From Rubellimicrobium rubrum (GTDB taxonomy: Bacteria; Pseudomonadota; Alphaproteobacteria; Rhodobacterales; Rhodobacteraceae): a stretch of 64,000 nt of DNA. This document shows, piece by piece, positions 1 through 9,355 of the stretch (within the stretch, counting starts at the first letter, position 1; every line of letters starts with the position of its first letter). The DNA lies in NCBI RefSeq assembly GCF_006152115.1, contig NZ_VDFU01000015.1, forward strand, positions 1 to 64,000, in the 5' to 3' direction. Both the position numbers and the translations under genes were made by a program. Under the pieces are notes generated by a model. It was not told where the DNA came from and did not search any database. It saw nothing but the letters and a program-made list of their open reading frames with translations.

Positions 1-179
1 AGCTATCTGGACGCTGACGGATAGCTAACAGGTAAGAAACTCAGCCTCTCCATCCGAAGCCGCTTGCCCAGCAACTATGACGGCGCCAATGAGGGACAAC
101 CTGCTCAGATGGACCGGATGTGTTTCTCAGCACGGCCCGGCTGTCCACTTCACGGTTGTAAGCCAACGCACCCGGGGCC

Positions 180-743
180 TTAACCTCGGTAGCGCACCTC
201 AGCGGATAACGCCTCGATCCGAGCGACGCTCACGACATAGTACTGGTCACCGACACGCAAGAAGAAGCTCTGTCCAGCGTAGCTGTTGACGGGCACATCG
301 CTCAGCGCCTCATCGATATTCGCCAGTAACTCCTCGGGCAGCAGACCAGAACGGACAGTCTGTTAGCCATCGTCCATCCAAGCGAGGTCTTTTGCGAGCG
401 GCCCACCCCAGATGACGACGAATTGGAAAGGTTCGCCGATATCTGCCGAGAGGCCGATGTTCTCGTAAAGCCACCGAAGGTCATGGCTTCTGAGAGCGTG
501 AGCAGCCTCGTCCCACTTGGCATAATCGAGCATCATGGCCTGGATGTATTCGGTCTGATCAACCAGGGAGTGCTGAACCTGACGCGTCGAAACGATCAAG
601 CCGTCTCGACCCAAGGTATGCACCGTCCAATAAGCGCAGATGCCCACGGCCACGATGAAAAGCAGGATCGTTCCACTCATCACAGTCGCGATGCGGCTTG
701 GCAGTCCGATCCTTCTTGTCACTCTTGTCCCAACCTTGGACAC
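180..743 (-). pseudogene. CHASE4-type sensor N-terminus, broken by an in-frame stop
   Basis: The first 126 codons encode a short basic N-terminus, one membrane segment (TILLFIVAVGICAYW, about residues 26-40) and the start of a CHASE4-like periplasmic sensor (DYAKWDEAAHALRS, WLYENIG). An in-frame TAA at 363-365 stops it. The same frame then continues with sensible CHASE4-like sequence (GLLPEELLANIDEAL, SFFLRVGDQYYVVSVARIEA) to a second stop at 180-182. The stop therefore interrupts the domain rather than ending it. No second membrane segment or output domain (usually GGDEF/EAL or kinase) follows. This looks like a decayed signalling gene; a sequencing error at one codon would not explain the missing C-terminus. 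The fold assignment is by pattern recognition. Confidence 0.6.
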
Positions 744-943
744 CTATCACGCGTCAACGACCAGCATGACAGGCGTAGAACAACATTATCGGCCCATGTG
801 CTTAGAAAGGCAGCTATTAGCCGACGTTCTGAGCGCGAGGAGCAACAAATCCAGCGCTGATGGCACTTGCGCTACTGTTGCCTCGTGGTGCCTGTTCATG
901 CGCCATCTGGCCGCGATCAGGCTCGAGGTCTCCGCATGTTGCA

Positions 944-3124
944 TTAGGCCGCTGGTCGTCCCAACACCGAGAGCGTTCTGGGTGCGTCCTCTGCGTCAGT
1001 GACTGGACATACCCGTGGTGCAGGACCACTGGCCGCCTTCCGGATAAACGCTGTCATCTCAGCGGCATCCATGCGCCCGCAAAGGTGCTTCCCCTGACGT
1101 GCAGTGACATGTTCCGACTGGGCGAGTTCGGCGAGAGCCGCGGTGTCGATGTCCTGCATCAGGACGTCCTTGCCCATGGCTCGGCACAACTCAAGCATGG
1201 CTGCGACGACAGCCTTGCCCTCCTTAGATGCTTCGGCCCTGACTAAAACCTCGCGGCCGAGCGCCACGAACCCGATGTTTATCCCCTCCAAGGCCAGTAG
1301 CGGCCGGCTTCCCGTGCCGAAACCCCCGATCCCGACAGCGATGCCCATGTCCTGGAGTCCGTGGATAGCGCGGGCGATGACGGGGTCGTCGATCAAGACC
1401 TCTGCGCCCAGCCTGATGACGAGAGCGGCCGAGTCGAGGCCGCTGGATACCAAGGCGTGCTGGAGGACGGAACAGGCGTCTCCGCGCCGCAGGAAGCCCT
1501 CACCCGCGTTCACGTGGATGGCGCCGAAAGGAAGGTGCAGTCTTTGCCACTCGGCGGCTTGCGCTAGGGCCGTAAATATTACGAAGTCAGTCAGGGCCGG
1601 AGTCTGCCCGACGGCGGCGACCTCGGCCAGGAGCTGATCCGTCGGTACAGAGCCACGGGCCGGATGGTGCCAGTGCGGCAGACCCTCGACTCCGATCAGG
1701 CCCAGCGACGTGTCGAACACAGCGTCGTACCGGACGTCGAACTGCCCGCCTTCGAAGGCTTCTCGGACGTCACGCTCCAGGCGGCGTGTCCGGTCGGCCT
1801 CGGCGCGCATTTGCTCGGAGAAGACGGACACGCGGCCTCGACCGGATCTCTTGGCGGTGTACATCGCCGAGTCGGCCGCAGACAAAAGTGTGGCGACGTC
1901 GCTCCCGGCAGCCGGGAAGACGGCATATCCGATACTGGCGCGAGGGTGGAGAAGCTGGCCCCGGTATTCGAACGGCTTACGAAGTTCATCTAGGAGTCTA
2001 CTGGCAAGCGCTGCCACCTCCTTCTCGACCTGCGACCCTCTCACAAGCACGATGAACTCGTCTCCACCGAGCCGACCCGCAACACCGGTCGGGCCGACGA
2101 GTCCGCGGATCCGGTTGGCCACTGCCACCAGCACGGCATCTCCCGCCGCATGCCCGAACCTGTCGTTGATCGGCTTGAACTCATCGAGGTCGAGGAGAAC
2201 AAGACCAAGTTGCCTGCTCTCAGAGGAAGCCTCGTGGACGGCTATGTCGAGGATGCGATCGATCTGGCCGCGGTTCAGTAAACCCGTAAGCGCGTCGTGC
2301 GACGCGAGGTACTCGAGCTCTGACAGGGCAACGTCCGCCCGCGCGGCCTCGCGGTCGGCTCGGCTCATCAGAGGGCGAAACACCACAAAGGCCTCGGCCA
2401 GCAGTATGACAAGGGTGGCGACCCCGAGAAGATCGTGCAACCGGGAGGTGCGCTTCTGCTCCGCCTGGCGATCGCCTCTGAGATGCTCGATCAAGGTATC
2501 TATTGAGGCCATCGCGGGAGAGTGGCCAGCGTGGCTGGTCGAACGATGGCTTGGCAAGGGTGATGTAGCGAGTGCCCGTGCCTCGGTCCCGTGCGGCTCC
2601 ACGTGCCCGCCCTGGTCCATTGCTGAAATCGCAGGGCCCGTCATCGTGTCACCACGGGATTCCTTGCTCTCCAGCATATGCGGTATGCCGCCCGGCCCGA
2701 CAGCTCCCCGCCGATCAGCAGCAGTCGCAGTCTGTACAAGCGCAAGAACGCTGGCCTGGAGACCCGTATCGGGATCCTGAATAAGCGCCCAGTCCTCTTG
2801 GTCAGCGCCGACTCGGACCATAGTCGTGATCAGACGATCGAGCCCGGAGTTCAAAGCCTCCGCCTCGCGGGCCGCCCGGCTCGCCGCTTCAGGGTTCCCC
2901 TGAGCTATGGCATCTAAGGCCAGCATCGTCTTGTGGATGGCGGATCGAAGGTCAGCCGCTTCAGTGATCAGGACCTCGCCCTGCTTCATGCCACCGATCA
3001 GGTGGCGCATGGTGACAAAGCTACCTGCCGTCAGGCCCGCAAGGACGAGAAGAGCGCAGATGTACCGGGCCAGTACGCGCCGGTTCTGCATAGACCGATA
3101 GAGCCTGGCCGTTGTCTGTCCCAT
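944..3124 (-). CDS. Membrane GGDEF protein with degenerate EAL domain
   Basis: Probable diguanylate cyclase of the inner membrane, making c-di-GMP from GTP. From the chosen start it has a membrane segment at about residues 18-38, a roughly 190-residue probably periplasmic region, a second segment at about 230-253, a GGDEF domain (about 275-435; RLGGDEF intact, site at 353-357) and an EAL-like domain (about 445-700). No RxxD inhibitory site is visible just before GGDEF. The EAL domain is degenerate: EAL is EGL, the DDFGTG loop is GGFGTG, and the usual ExxE and EGVE motifs are missing, so phosphodiesterase activity is unlikely. ATG 3124 is preferred over ATG 3172 because GGGGA lies 5 nt upstream and it removes a non-conserved tail. 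Confidence 0.85.
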   Translation of the reverse strand: MGQTTARLYRSMQNRRVLARYICALLVLAGLTAGSFVTMRHLIGGMKQGEVLITEAADLRSAIHKTMLALDAIAQGNPEAASRAAREAEALNSGLDRLITTMVRVGADQEDWALIQDPDTGLQASVLALVQTATAADRRGAVGPGGIPHMLESKESRGDTMTGPAISAMDQGGHVEPHGTEARALATSPLPSHRSTSHAGHSPAMASIDTLIEHLRGDRQAEQKRTSRLHDLLGVATLVILLAEAFVVFRPLMSRADREAARADVALSELEYLASHDALTGLLNRGQIDRILDIAVHEASSESRQLGLVLLDLDEFKPINDRFGHAAGDAVLVAVANRIRGLVGPTGVAGRLGGDEFIVLVRGSQVEKEVAALASRLLDELRKPFEYRGQLLHPRASIGYAVFPAAGSDVATLLSAADSAMYTAKRSGRGRVSVFSEQMRAEADRTRRLERDVREAFEGGQFDVRYDAVFDTSLGLIGVEGLPHWHHPARGSVPTDQLLAEVAAVGQTPALTDFVIFTALAQAAEWQRLHLPFGAIHVNAGEGFLRRGDACSVLQHALVSSGLDSAALVIRLGAEVLIDDPVIARAIHGLQDMGIAVGIGGFGTGSRPLLALEGINIGFVALGREVLVRAEASKEGKAVVAAMLELCRAMGKDVLMQDIDTAALAELAQSEHVTARQGKHLCGRMDAAEMTAFIRKAASGPAPRVCPVTDAEDAPRTLSVLGRPAA

Positions 3125-3576
3125 GCAAATCCCCGACGCTTTGGGGCAGCCTGAGATAGGAAGCTGGAACAACCGTTAACGCGTCCGGGCCAGTTCCAGC
3201 GCATTTAACCTTGTGACCGGCGGAGCATTGCCCAAAGTGCTGCTGGCCAAGTCGTAGAGTCGGCGTAGGGCGGAACCCCAGCCAAGGAGTGAAGGGCTGA
3301 TGCAAGAGGTTCCAGCTTTCTATATCGGAGTCCTCTTGGTCTAGCAACTTCGGACGTGCAATGTCGGCTGCAGAAGAGCTGCGGGACTGATCTAGTCATC
3401 TTGTTCCGCCGCGTTCTCGCCGTGCCTTTATTCGTGTTTACCCCAGGGGTCGTGCTTCAGTCCGTGGCTGAATAGGCTGTCTAGGCGGCACCTACGGAGT
3501 TCGCCGCGAAGTGGAGCAGATCGCTCCTCTCGCATGACCTAAGTTATATCGCTCGCCGGTCACCTCCGTCCCAGCC
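3125..3576. other. Intergenic stretch, no gene seen
   Basis: About 450 bases between the start of the GGDEF protein and the end of the large kinase. It contains only short reading frames with no recognisable domain or ribosome-binding site. I see no clear promoter or terminator. Confidence 0.5.
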
Positions 3577-6500
3577 TCAGGCCGAGGGGGCAAGCCGGAT
3601 CAAACTCGATGCGAGCTCGTCTTTCCGGAACGGCTTCGTCAGCCGAGGAATACCTGGTTCGATCCCCTCGATCTCGGCATAGCCGGACACCAGGAGCACC
3701 ACGACGCCCGGCTTTGCTTTTCGGATCGTGCGGGCCAAGTCGGTGCCGCTCATTCCAGGCATCAGGTGGTCGGTCACGAGAAGATCAAAGCGCTCGCCCT
3801 TGGTCACCAAGCTCATGGCTTCTTCAGCGGACGCAGCCTCGATCACGGTGTAACCAAGGTCGCTCAGCATATCCGCCGTGCTCATGCGGACGAACTCCTC
3901 GTCATCGACAAGCAGCGCCGTTCCGCGCGTAGCCACCTCTGCCGGCGCCGGCGCCGACTCGACGGGCTCGGGCCTGGCGGCACTCTCGGGGAGCCACAGT
4001 TCGACGTTGGTGCCGAGACCCGGCCTGCTCTGGATGGTGAGTGCACCACCGAGCTGGGAGGCGAGACCGTGCACCATCGAGAGGCCCAGGCCGGTGCCTT
4101 TGCCCACGCCCTTGGTCGAGAAGAAAGGCTCGACGGCCCGCGCCAGCGTCGCCTCGTCCATCCCCGAGCCGGTGTCCGCCACCGAGAGACGAATGTAAGT
4201 TCTTGGCGGCAGCTTCGAGCGGTGGCCAGGGCCAACGGTCTCCGCGCTTGCAGAGATCCGGAGCGTACCTTTATCCGGCATCGCGTCGCGCGCGTTCACG
4301 CTCAGGTTCAGGAGCGCCATTTCGAGCTGGTTCGGATCTGCCATCGCCGGCGGCAGGTTGTCCGCTGCTTGGACCAGCACCTTGATCTGCGGCCCGGTTG
4401 TGCTCGAGACGAGGTCGCCCATCCCATGCACCAGCTTTGCGATGTCGACCGGCACTGGCTGGAGCGGCTGGCGGCGGGCGAAAGCAAGCAACCGCTGGAC
4501 GAGAGTTTTGGCGCGCTCGGCCGACTGCGCCGCGCCGGCGATGAGACGCTGCTCGCGCTCGCCACCGATCCCCTTGCGTTGAAGCCTGTCGAGCGTGGCG
4601 ACGATGGGGGTGAGCAGGTTGTTGAAGTCGTGCGCAACGCCGCCCGTGAGCTGACCCATCGCTTCCATCTTTTGTGACTGGCGCAACGCTTCCTCCGTCT
4701 CAGCAAGCCGGCACTGCTCGGCCACACGGTCGGTCACGTCGTAGACGAACTGGTAGGCCCCGATCTGCTCGCCGTTGGCCCCACGTAGGATGTTGTACTT
4801 CATTTCGTAGGAGCGTCGGTTAAGGCCGGGATCACCGAACTCACCGACTTGCGTGAACTGCTCGCCGGCGAGCGCCCGCGCCCAGACGGCCTCGATCGCC
4901 GTGCGGTGCTCGGGTCTGTCGGCGAGCAGATCGAGCATGGAGTCGCCCACCTTAGGCCGAACGCCGTAGATGTGCTCGAACTCATCGGCAGCCGCCCGGT
5001 TGATTGCGAGCCACCGGAAATCAGAGTCGGCGACTTGGACGAAGGCATCGGTGCCCTCCACGAGGTCGGCGAGGAGCTTCTTTTCGGCGAGCGCTTCAGC
5101 GACCCGACGCTCAAGCGTTTCGTTCAACTCGCGAAGCTCATCCTCGGCGCGAGCGCGCTCGATCGCCACTTTGACGCGCTCGCCGACTTGGCGGAACAAG
5201 CCCTCTTCGGAGGGGGTCCACGTCCGGGGCGTGGCGCTCTGAAGCGCCAGGAGGTTGACCCACTTCTCTTCCTCGAACAGCACGACGTCGAGGTAGGCGC
5301 CAACTTGCCTCGCCTGGAGTCCCGATCGAGCCTCTTCGCTGAAACGTGGATCCGTCCGGACATCATCGACCTTGACGATCGGGCATTCATGGTAGGGGCG
5401 CAGCAGGTCCGGTCCGAACGCCCTCAGATCGTGCTCGCCCACGATGGAGGCCACACCGTTCGTGTAGTCGCGCTGGACCTTCATCAGGGTGCCGAACAAC
5501 TCCGCATAGAAGACGCGGCTTAGGCCGAACCGTTCGCCGAGTTGCTCTGCGGCCGCCGAAGCGATCTCCGCCGGCGTCCTCAGTGAGCGCAGCGCGTCCG
5601 CTAGAGAGAGCAGGAAAGCCTGCCGCGCTTCGCTCTCGCGCAGCTCGGCCTGCGCCGTCGTGCGTTCGATGGCGTCCGCCGCCTGGCGGGCGAGCACGTC
5701 GAAGAGCTTGAAGTCGCGCTCTGACGGGGTATGCGGACGCTTCCAGTGGGTGGACAGCATACCAAGCGGCTTGCCCGACCGCGACAGAAGCGGCGTCGTC
5801 TGAACGGCGCGCATACCCGTCCAGCGATAGGATTGGAGGTCGCCGCTGTCGGCAGCCAGGCCGCTGTTCTCGACATCGGGCACGATCACTCGTTGGCCCG
5901 TCGTGAGCGCGATGCCGCAGGTGCTCTCGGAGCTTGCGTCCACGGTCTGCCAATACTCCACTGAGCGGGGGTTGTAGCCTAGGTGGGCCAGCAGCTGCAG
6001 ATCGCCGGTCGCGTCCATCATCTGAAGGCTGGCGCACTCCGAGCCCATCAGGCCGGCAGCGGCCGTCAGGATCGCGTCGTAGAGCGCCTGGGGAGCCTCG
6101 TCGACGACCAGCCGCGTGCTGATCTCCTGCAGACGGCTGAGCGCCTCGACTTCGGCCGAGAGCGCCGCCGCACTCTCCCGCAAAGCCTTCTCCGCCGCGC
6201 TCTGCTCGATGGCGGCCGAAGCTATGCGCGCCAGCTGCACGATGACAGCCTCATCGTTCTCGTCGAACTCTGAGCCGTCTTCCTTGTCCGACAGCTGAAT
6301 TAGGCCAAGGTTACGTCCGTCGCGGCCGACGAGCGGCACGGCCAGCCAGCCGCGCATCGGCGGGTGATCCTTTGCGTGCGCGCCAAAGCCTTGCCAGCAG
6401 GGGTGAGCCTCAATTTCAGCCTGCGTCATCCGCATCGGACGGTTCGTCTCGCAGACCAGCGCATAGATGCCTGAGCCGTCAGCTGGCGTGCGGTAGTCAC

Positions 6501-8505
6501 TCCAGTCGGCATACTCGTCGCTGAGATCCACGTAAGGAATGACCTGCGCCCAGTCCTCACCTGCGGTCAGGCTTACGACCGCCTGATGCGTGCCGACGAG
6601 CCTCCGCGCCGCGCGAGTGATCTCGTCGAGCGTCGCTTCAAGCGTCGGCGCGCGTGCCACTGCATAGGCCGTCTCCGCTAGTCCCTGAAGCTGCTCGGAC
6701 CGGGTACGAAGTTGAGCCTCGGCCTCATGCTCGGCTGTGCGGTCGCGGAAGATCTTGAGGTAACCGCCACCGGGCTGATCGAGCCGCATCGTCAGGCCCG
6801 AGCCCCAGAAACGGCTGCCGTCCTGTCTCAGATGCCAACGCTCATTGACAGAGCGGCCGTCGCTCCTTGCCCGGTTCATCTCATGGTCGGGCGCGCCGGC
6901 CTCGCGGTCCTCGGGCGTGAAGATAATCTCGCCCGATCGCCCGATAGCATCCTCCTCTTGGAAGCCGGTGATGCGAGCGGCGCCCCTGTTCCAGCTTGCA
7001 ATTATCCCATGCTCGTCAACCCTGACGATCGCGAAGTCCTCGGCACCCTCGACAATCTGCCGATAGCGCGCGTCGCTCTCTCCCAGCGCGGTCTCGGTGA
7101 TCGCGCGCTGCATCGCTTCCCAGGTCCGCTCCGCTACCGTCTCGATCAGTTGCAGTTCCGCGGGTGTCCAGACATGCGGCTCCGCCCTGTGGACGTTCAG
7201 GTTGGCGACCAGAGCGCCGTCCTTCAGCAGTGGCACGCTGACCAAGGCAGCTACACCGATCTTGTCCAGGAAGCCCACACTCGCTTGCGTCACGGGGTGG
7301 GTGCGGACGTCGTTGACGCACAACGTTCGGCCCTGCCGCAGATGATCGACAATCGCCCCGCCGACATCAGCCAGACCCACCGACAGCGGCAGATGATCGA
7401 CCCCAGGAGCGGTCCAGTCCGGCCGGACCGTGGCTCGTCCTTCGGCCTCGTGGATGTCGGCGTACAGCACGCGCGCGGCACCGAGCCGCTCACCGAGGAG
7501 GCGGGTCGTCGCGGCGACGATTGCCTCAGGGTCCCCCAAATCTCGCGTCCGGTCACTCAGCTCAAGCTGGAAGGTGCGATGCTGCTCTTCCTCCCTGCGG
7601 GCCGTAATGTCGGACGTGACCGCGAGCGCGGAACGCGGTCGCCCAGACTCGTCGAGAAGGCGAGTGACCGAACTATTTGCCCAAACAATCGTTCCATCGG
7701 GTCGCACGTAACGCTTGTCCAGGCTGAAGCTCGCGCCAGTCTCGGCCATGCGGTTGAACAGCGGCAGGTTGTTGGCCAGATCGTCGGGGTGCGTGACGTC
7801 GGCCATGCGGAGCGTCAGCAGCTCGTCGCGTGTCCGCCCCAGCATCTCGCATAGCCGGTCGTTGACGACCAGAAAGCGCCCGTCGAGGCCAAGTTCCGAT
7901 ATGCCGACCGTCGCCTGCGCGAACATGGCCGACAGCCGATCGCTCTCGTGCCGCGCCGCGGCATTCGACCGTCGCAGCTCGAGCTGCGTCATCGTCTGGG
8001 CCGCGAGCACCCGAAGTGCGCGCTCCTGCCGTGGGCTTATGCCCTCCGGCCGCACCTTCGTGTCGAGGACGCAGACGGTGCCCAGCGGCAGGCCGTCCGG
8101 CGTCTCCAGCAGCGCCCCGGCGTAGAAGCGCAGTCCGTCCGCCACGTCGACGAGCGGGTTGTTCTCGAAGCGGGCGTCCTTCGTCAGGTCGGGAACCACG
8201 AACACGCCCGGCTGAAGGATGGCATGTCGGCAGATCGAGACGTCTAGGGGCAAGCTGTCCTTGCCGATGCCCTTCTCCGCCTTGAACCACTGACGGTCGG
8301 CCGCGATGAAGTTCACCACCGCGATCGGGGCATCGAGAAGGTCGGCTGCGAGTTCGGCTACGTCGTCGAAGGCGCCCTCGCGACCAGTGTCAAGGATCGC
8401 ATAGCGGTCGAGCGCGGCGAGGCGCTCGGCCTCCTCCCAAGCCGGCCCGGCGCACGTCGACACGCGGCATACGTCGATCTCGGCGGCATCGGTGCAATCG
8501 GTCAT
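3577..8505 (-). CDS. Giant multi-GAF/PAS hybrid sensor histidine kinase
   Basis: A 1642-residue, apparently cytoplasmic kinase with no membrane segment. Domains in order: GAF about 45-180, PAS 190-303, GAF 325-465, PAS 480-595, GAF 620-765, GAF 800-945, GAF 970-1118, coiled linker, PAS 1145-1262, HisKA 1280-1345 (phospho-His in GGVAHDFNNLL, H1292), HATPase 1385-1508 (N box NLSVNARDAM, DTGSGM, GKGTGLGLS), and a C-terminal receiver 1527-1640 with Asp about 1579 (LLVTDHLMPGMSG). It should autophosphorylate and relay to its own receiver; the input signals and final partner are unknown. The GAF domains lack the usual bacteriophytochrome Cys/PHY arrangement, so a light role is not supported. No cognate regulator gene is adjacent. 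Confidence 0.9.
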   Translation of the reverse strand: MTDCTDAAEIDVCRVSTCAGPAWEEAERLAALDRYAILDTGREGAFDDVAELAADLLDAPIAVVNFIAADRQWFKAEKGIGKDSLPLDVSICRHAILQPGVFVVPDLTKDARFENNPLVDVADGLRFYAGALLETPDGLPLGTVCVLDTKVRPEGISPRQERALRVLAAQTMTQLELRRSNAAARHESDRLSAMFAQATVGISELGLDGRFLVVNDRLCEMLGRTRDELLTLRMADVTHPDDLANNLPLFNRMAETGASFSLDKRYVRPDGTIVWANSSVTRLLDESGRPRSALAVTSDITARREEEQHRTFQLELSDRTRDLGDPEAIVAATTRLLGERLGAARVLYADIHEAEGRATVRPDWTAPGVDHLPLSVGLADVGGAIVDHLRQGRTLCVNDVRTHPVTQASVGFLDKIGVAALVSVPLLKDGALVANLNVHRAEPHVWTPAELQLIETVAERTWEAMQRAITETALGESDARYRQIVEGAEDFAIVRVDEHGIIASWNRGAARITGFQEEDAIGRSGEIIFTPEDREAGAPDHEMNRARSDGRSVNERWHLRQDGSRFWGSGLTMRLDQPGGGYLKIFRDRTAEHEAEAQLRTRSEQLQGLAETAYAVARAPTLEATLDEITRAARRLVGTHQAVVSLTAGEDWAQVIPYVDLSDEYADWSDYRTPADGSGIYALVCETNRPMRMTQAEIEAHPCWQGFGAHAKDHPPMRGWLAVPLVGRDGRNLGLIQLSDKEDGSEFDENDEAVIVQLARIASAAIEQSAAEKALRESAAALSAEVEALSRLQEISTRLVVDEAPQALYDAILTAAAGLMGSECASLQMMDATGDLQLLAHLGYNPRSVEYWQTVDASSESTCGIALTTGQRVIVPDVENSGLAADSGDLQSYRWTGMRAVQTTPLLSRSGKPLGMLSTHWKRPHTPSERDFKLFDVLARQAADAIERTTAQAELRESEARQAFLLSLADALRSLRTPAEIASAAAEQLGERFGLSRVFYAELFGTLMKVQRDYTNGVASIVGEHDLRAFGPDLLRPYHECPIVKVDDVRTDPRFSEEARSGLQARQVGAYLDVVLFEEEKWVNLLALQSATPRTWTPSEEGLFRQVGERVKVAIERARAEDELRELNETLERRVAEALAEKKLLADLVEGTDAFVQVADSDFRWLAINRAAADEFEHIYGVRPKVGDSMLDLLADRPEHRTAIEAVWARALAGEQFTQVGEFGDPGLNRRSYEMKYNILRGANGEQIGAYQFVYDVTDRVAEQCRLAETEEALRQSQKMEAMGQLTGGVAHDFNNLLTPIVATLDRLQRKGIGGEREQRLIAGAAQSAERAKTLVQRLLAFARRQPLQPVPVDIAKLVHGMGDLVSSTTGPQIKVLVQAADNLPPAMADPNQLEMALLNLSVNARDAMPDKGTLRISASAETVGPGHRSKLPPRTYIRLSVADTGSGMDEATLARAVEPFFSTKGVGKGTGLGLSMVHGLASQLGGALTIQSRPGLGTNVELWLPESAARPEPVESAPAPAEVATRGTALLVDDEEFVRMSTADMLSDLGYTVIEAASAEEAMSLVTKGERFDLLVTDHLMPGMSGTDLARTIRKAKPGVVVLLVSGYAEIEGIEPGIPRLTKPFRKDELASSLIRLAPSA

Positions 8506-9355
8506 GCTGCCCTCACGACACGGGCGAGCGTACCCTTGCCGTACACGGCACCACAGCGTGTCCGGACCTGCATGCCGACTACCGACAGGTGACCATCATT
8601 GTTGAGCGAAATCAGTTCGGATCGCCGACCGACGGAGATCGGCCCCGCTGCGGTGCGGAGGGGGGCAGACGCCGCCGAACGGGCCTGGGGCAGATAGCCC
8701 GGCATCGCCGCCCAGGCACGCACGCGGACAGGCCCGACCACGTCACCATAGGCGAGAGAAGCGTAAATAAAAGCAGGTAATTGAACATCGACCACAGTTG
8801 GTCCTTTCCGAGAGCGGCTCCCAGCAAAGGAGAGGAGATTAACGCATAATGTAGTGTACCGAGGATACGTCGTCATGACCCAACCTGTCGGGGCAATCCG
8901 TCAGCACGCTCAAGAGGAAGAGTGTGGCGGCTGCCGAGACCGGTCGAGGGTCGAGAGGAAGGCTCCCGGCCGACCCGTCGCAGGAGGCCTGCGATAAGCG
9001 ATGTGGAAGTTCTAGTCGCCGATCCCGACCGCCGGGGCAGAGCGGGAAGGGTGACTGTTCTACTTCGCTCAGATGAGACAGTTCTTCTGTGGTTGCCGCT
9101 CGTCGTGCAAGTCGCCTCCAGCCCCTTGGTCGTGTGATCGAGTGCGGTCTTCTGTCAGGCCTTGCTGCGCGGCGCTCCAGAAGCCGGTGGCCGGGACGGT
9201 GATCTGCGGGTCGGGTCCACATCTACTTTCCGGGCTGCGAGCCCATGAACTGTCGCTGGTTCTCCCGATCCGGATCGGCTCGATCATGCGCCCATTCGGG
9301 TCGTCGACTTCTCACACCTCCTTACCGGCGCTGGCCGCCTGTTCTCGGCGGCACC
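8506..9355. other. Intergenic region, no convincing gene
   Basis: About 850 bases between the kinase start and the IS110-type transposase end. Short frames on both strands have no recognisable domain. The right part (from about 9220) may be the non-coding end of the IS110 element; the decamer CATCTACTTT at 9220-9229 recurs beyond the other side of the transposase. Kinase promoter elements must lie in the left part but I cannot define them. Confidence 0.4.

Noticed and set aside
944-3124. Active bifunctional c-di-GMP cyclase and phosphodiesterase
   Set aside because: The EAL domain lacks nearly all metal-binding and catalytic residues.
8502-8876. 124-codon frame upstream of the large kinase
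   Set aside because: No domain, no ribosome-binding site and a composition unlike neighbouring genes; more likely a chance frame in the kinase promoter region.
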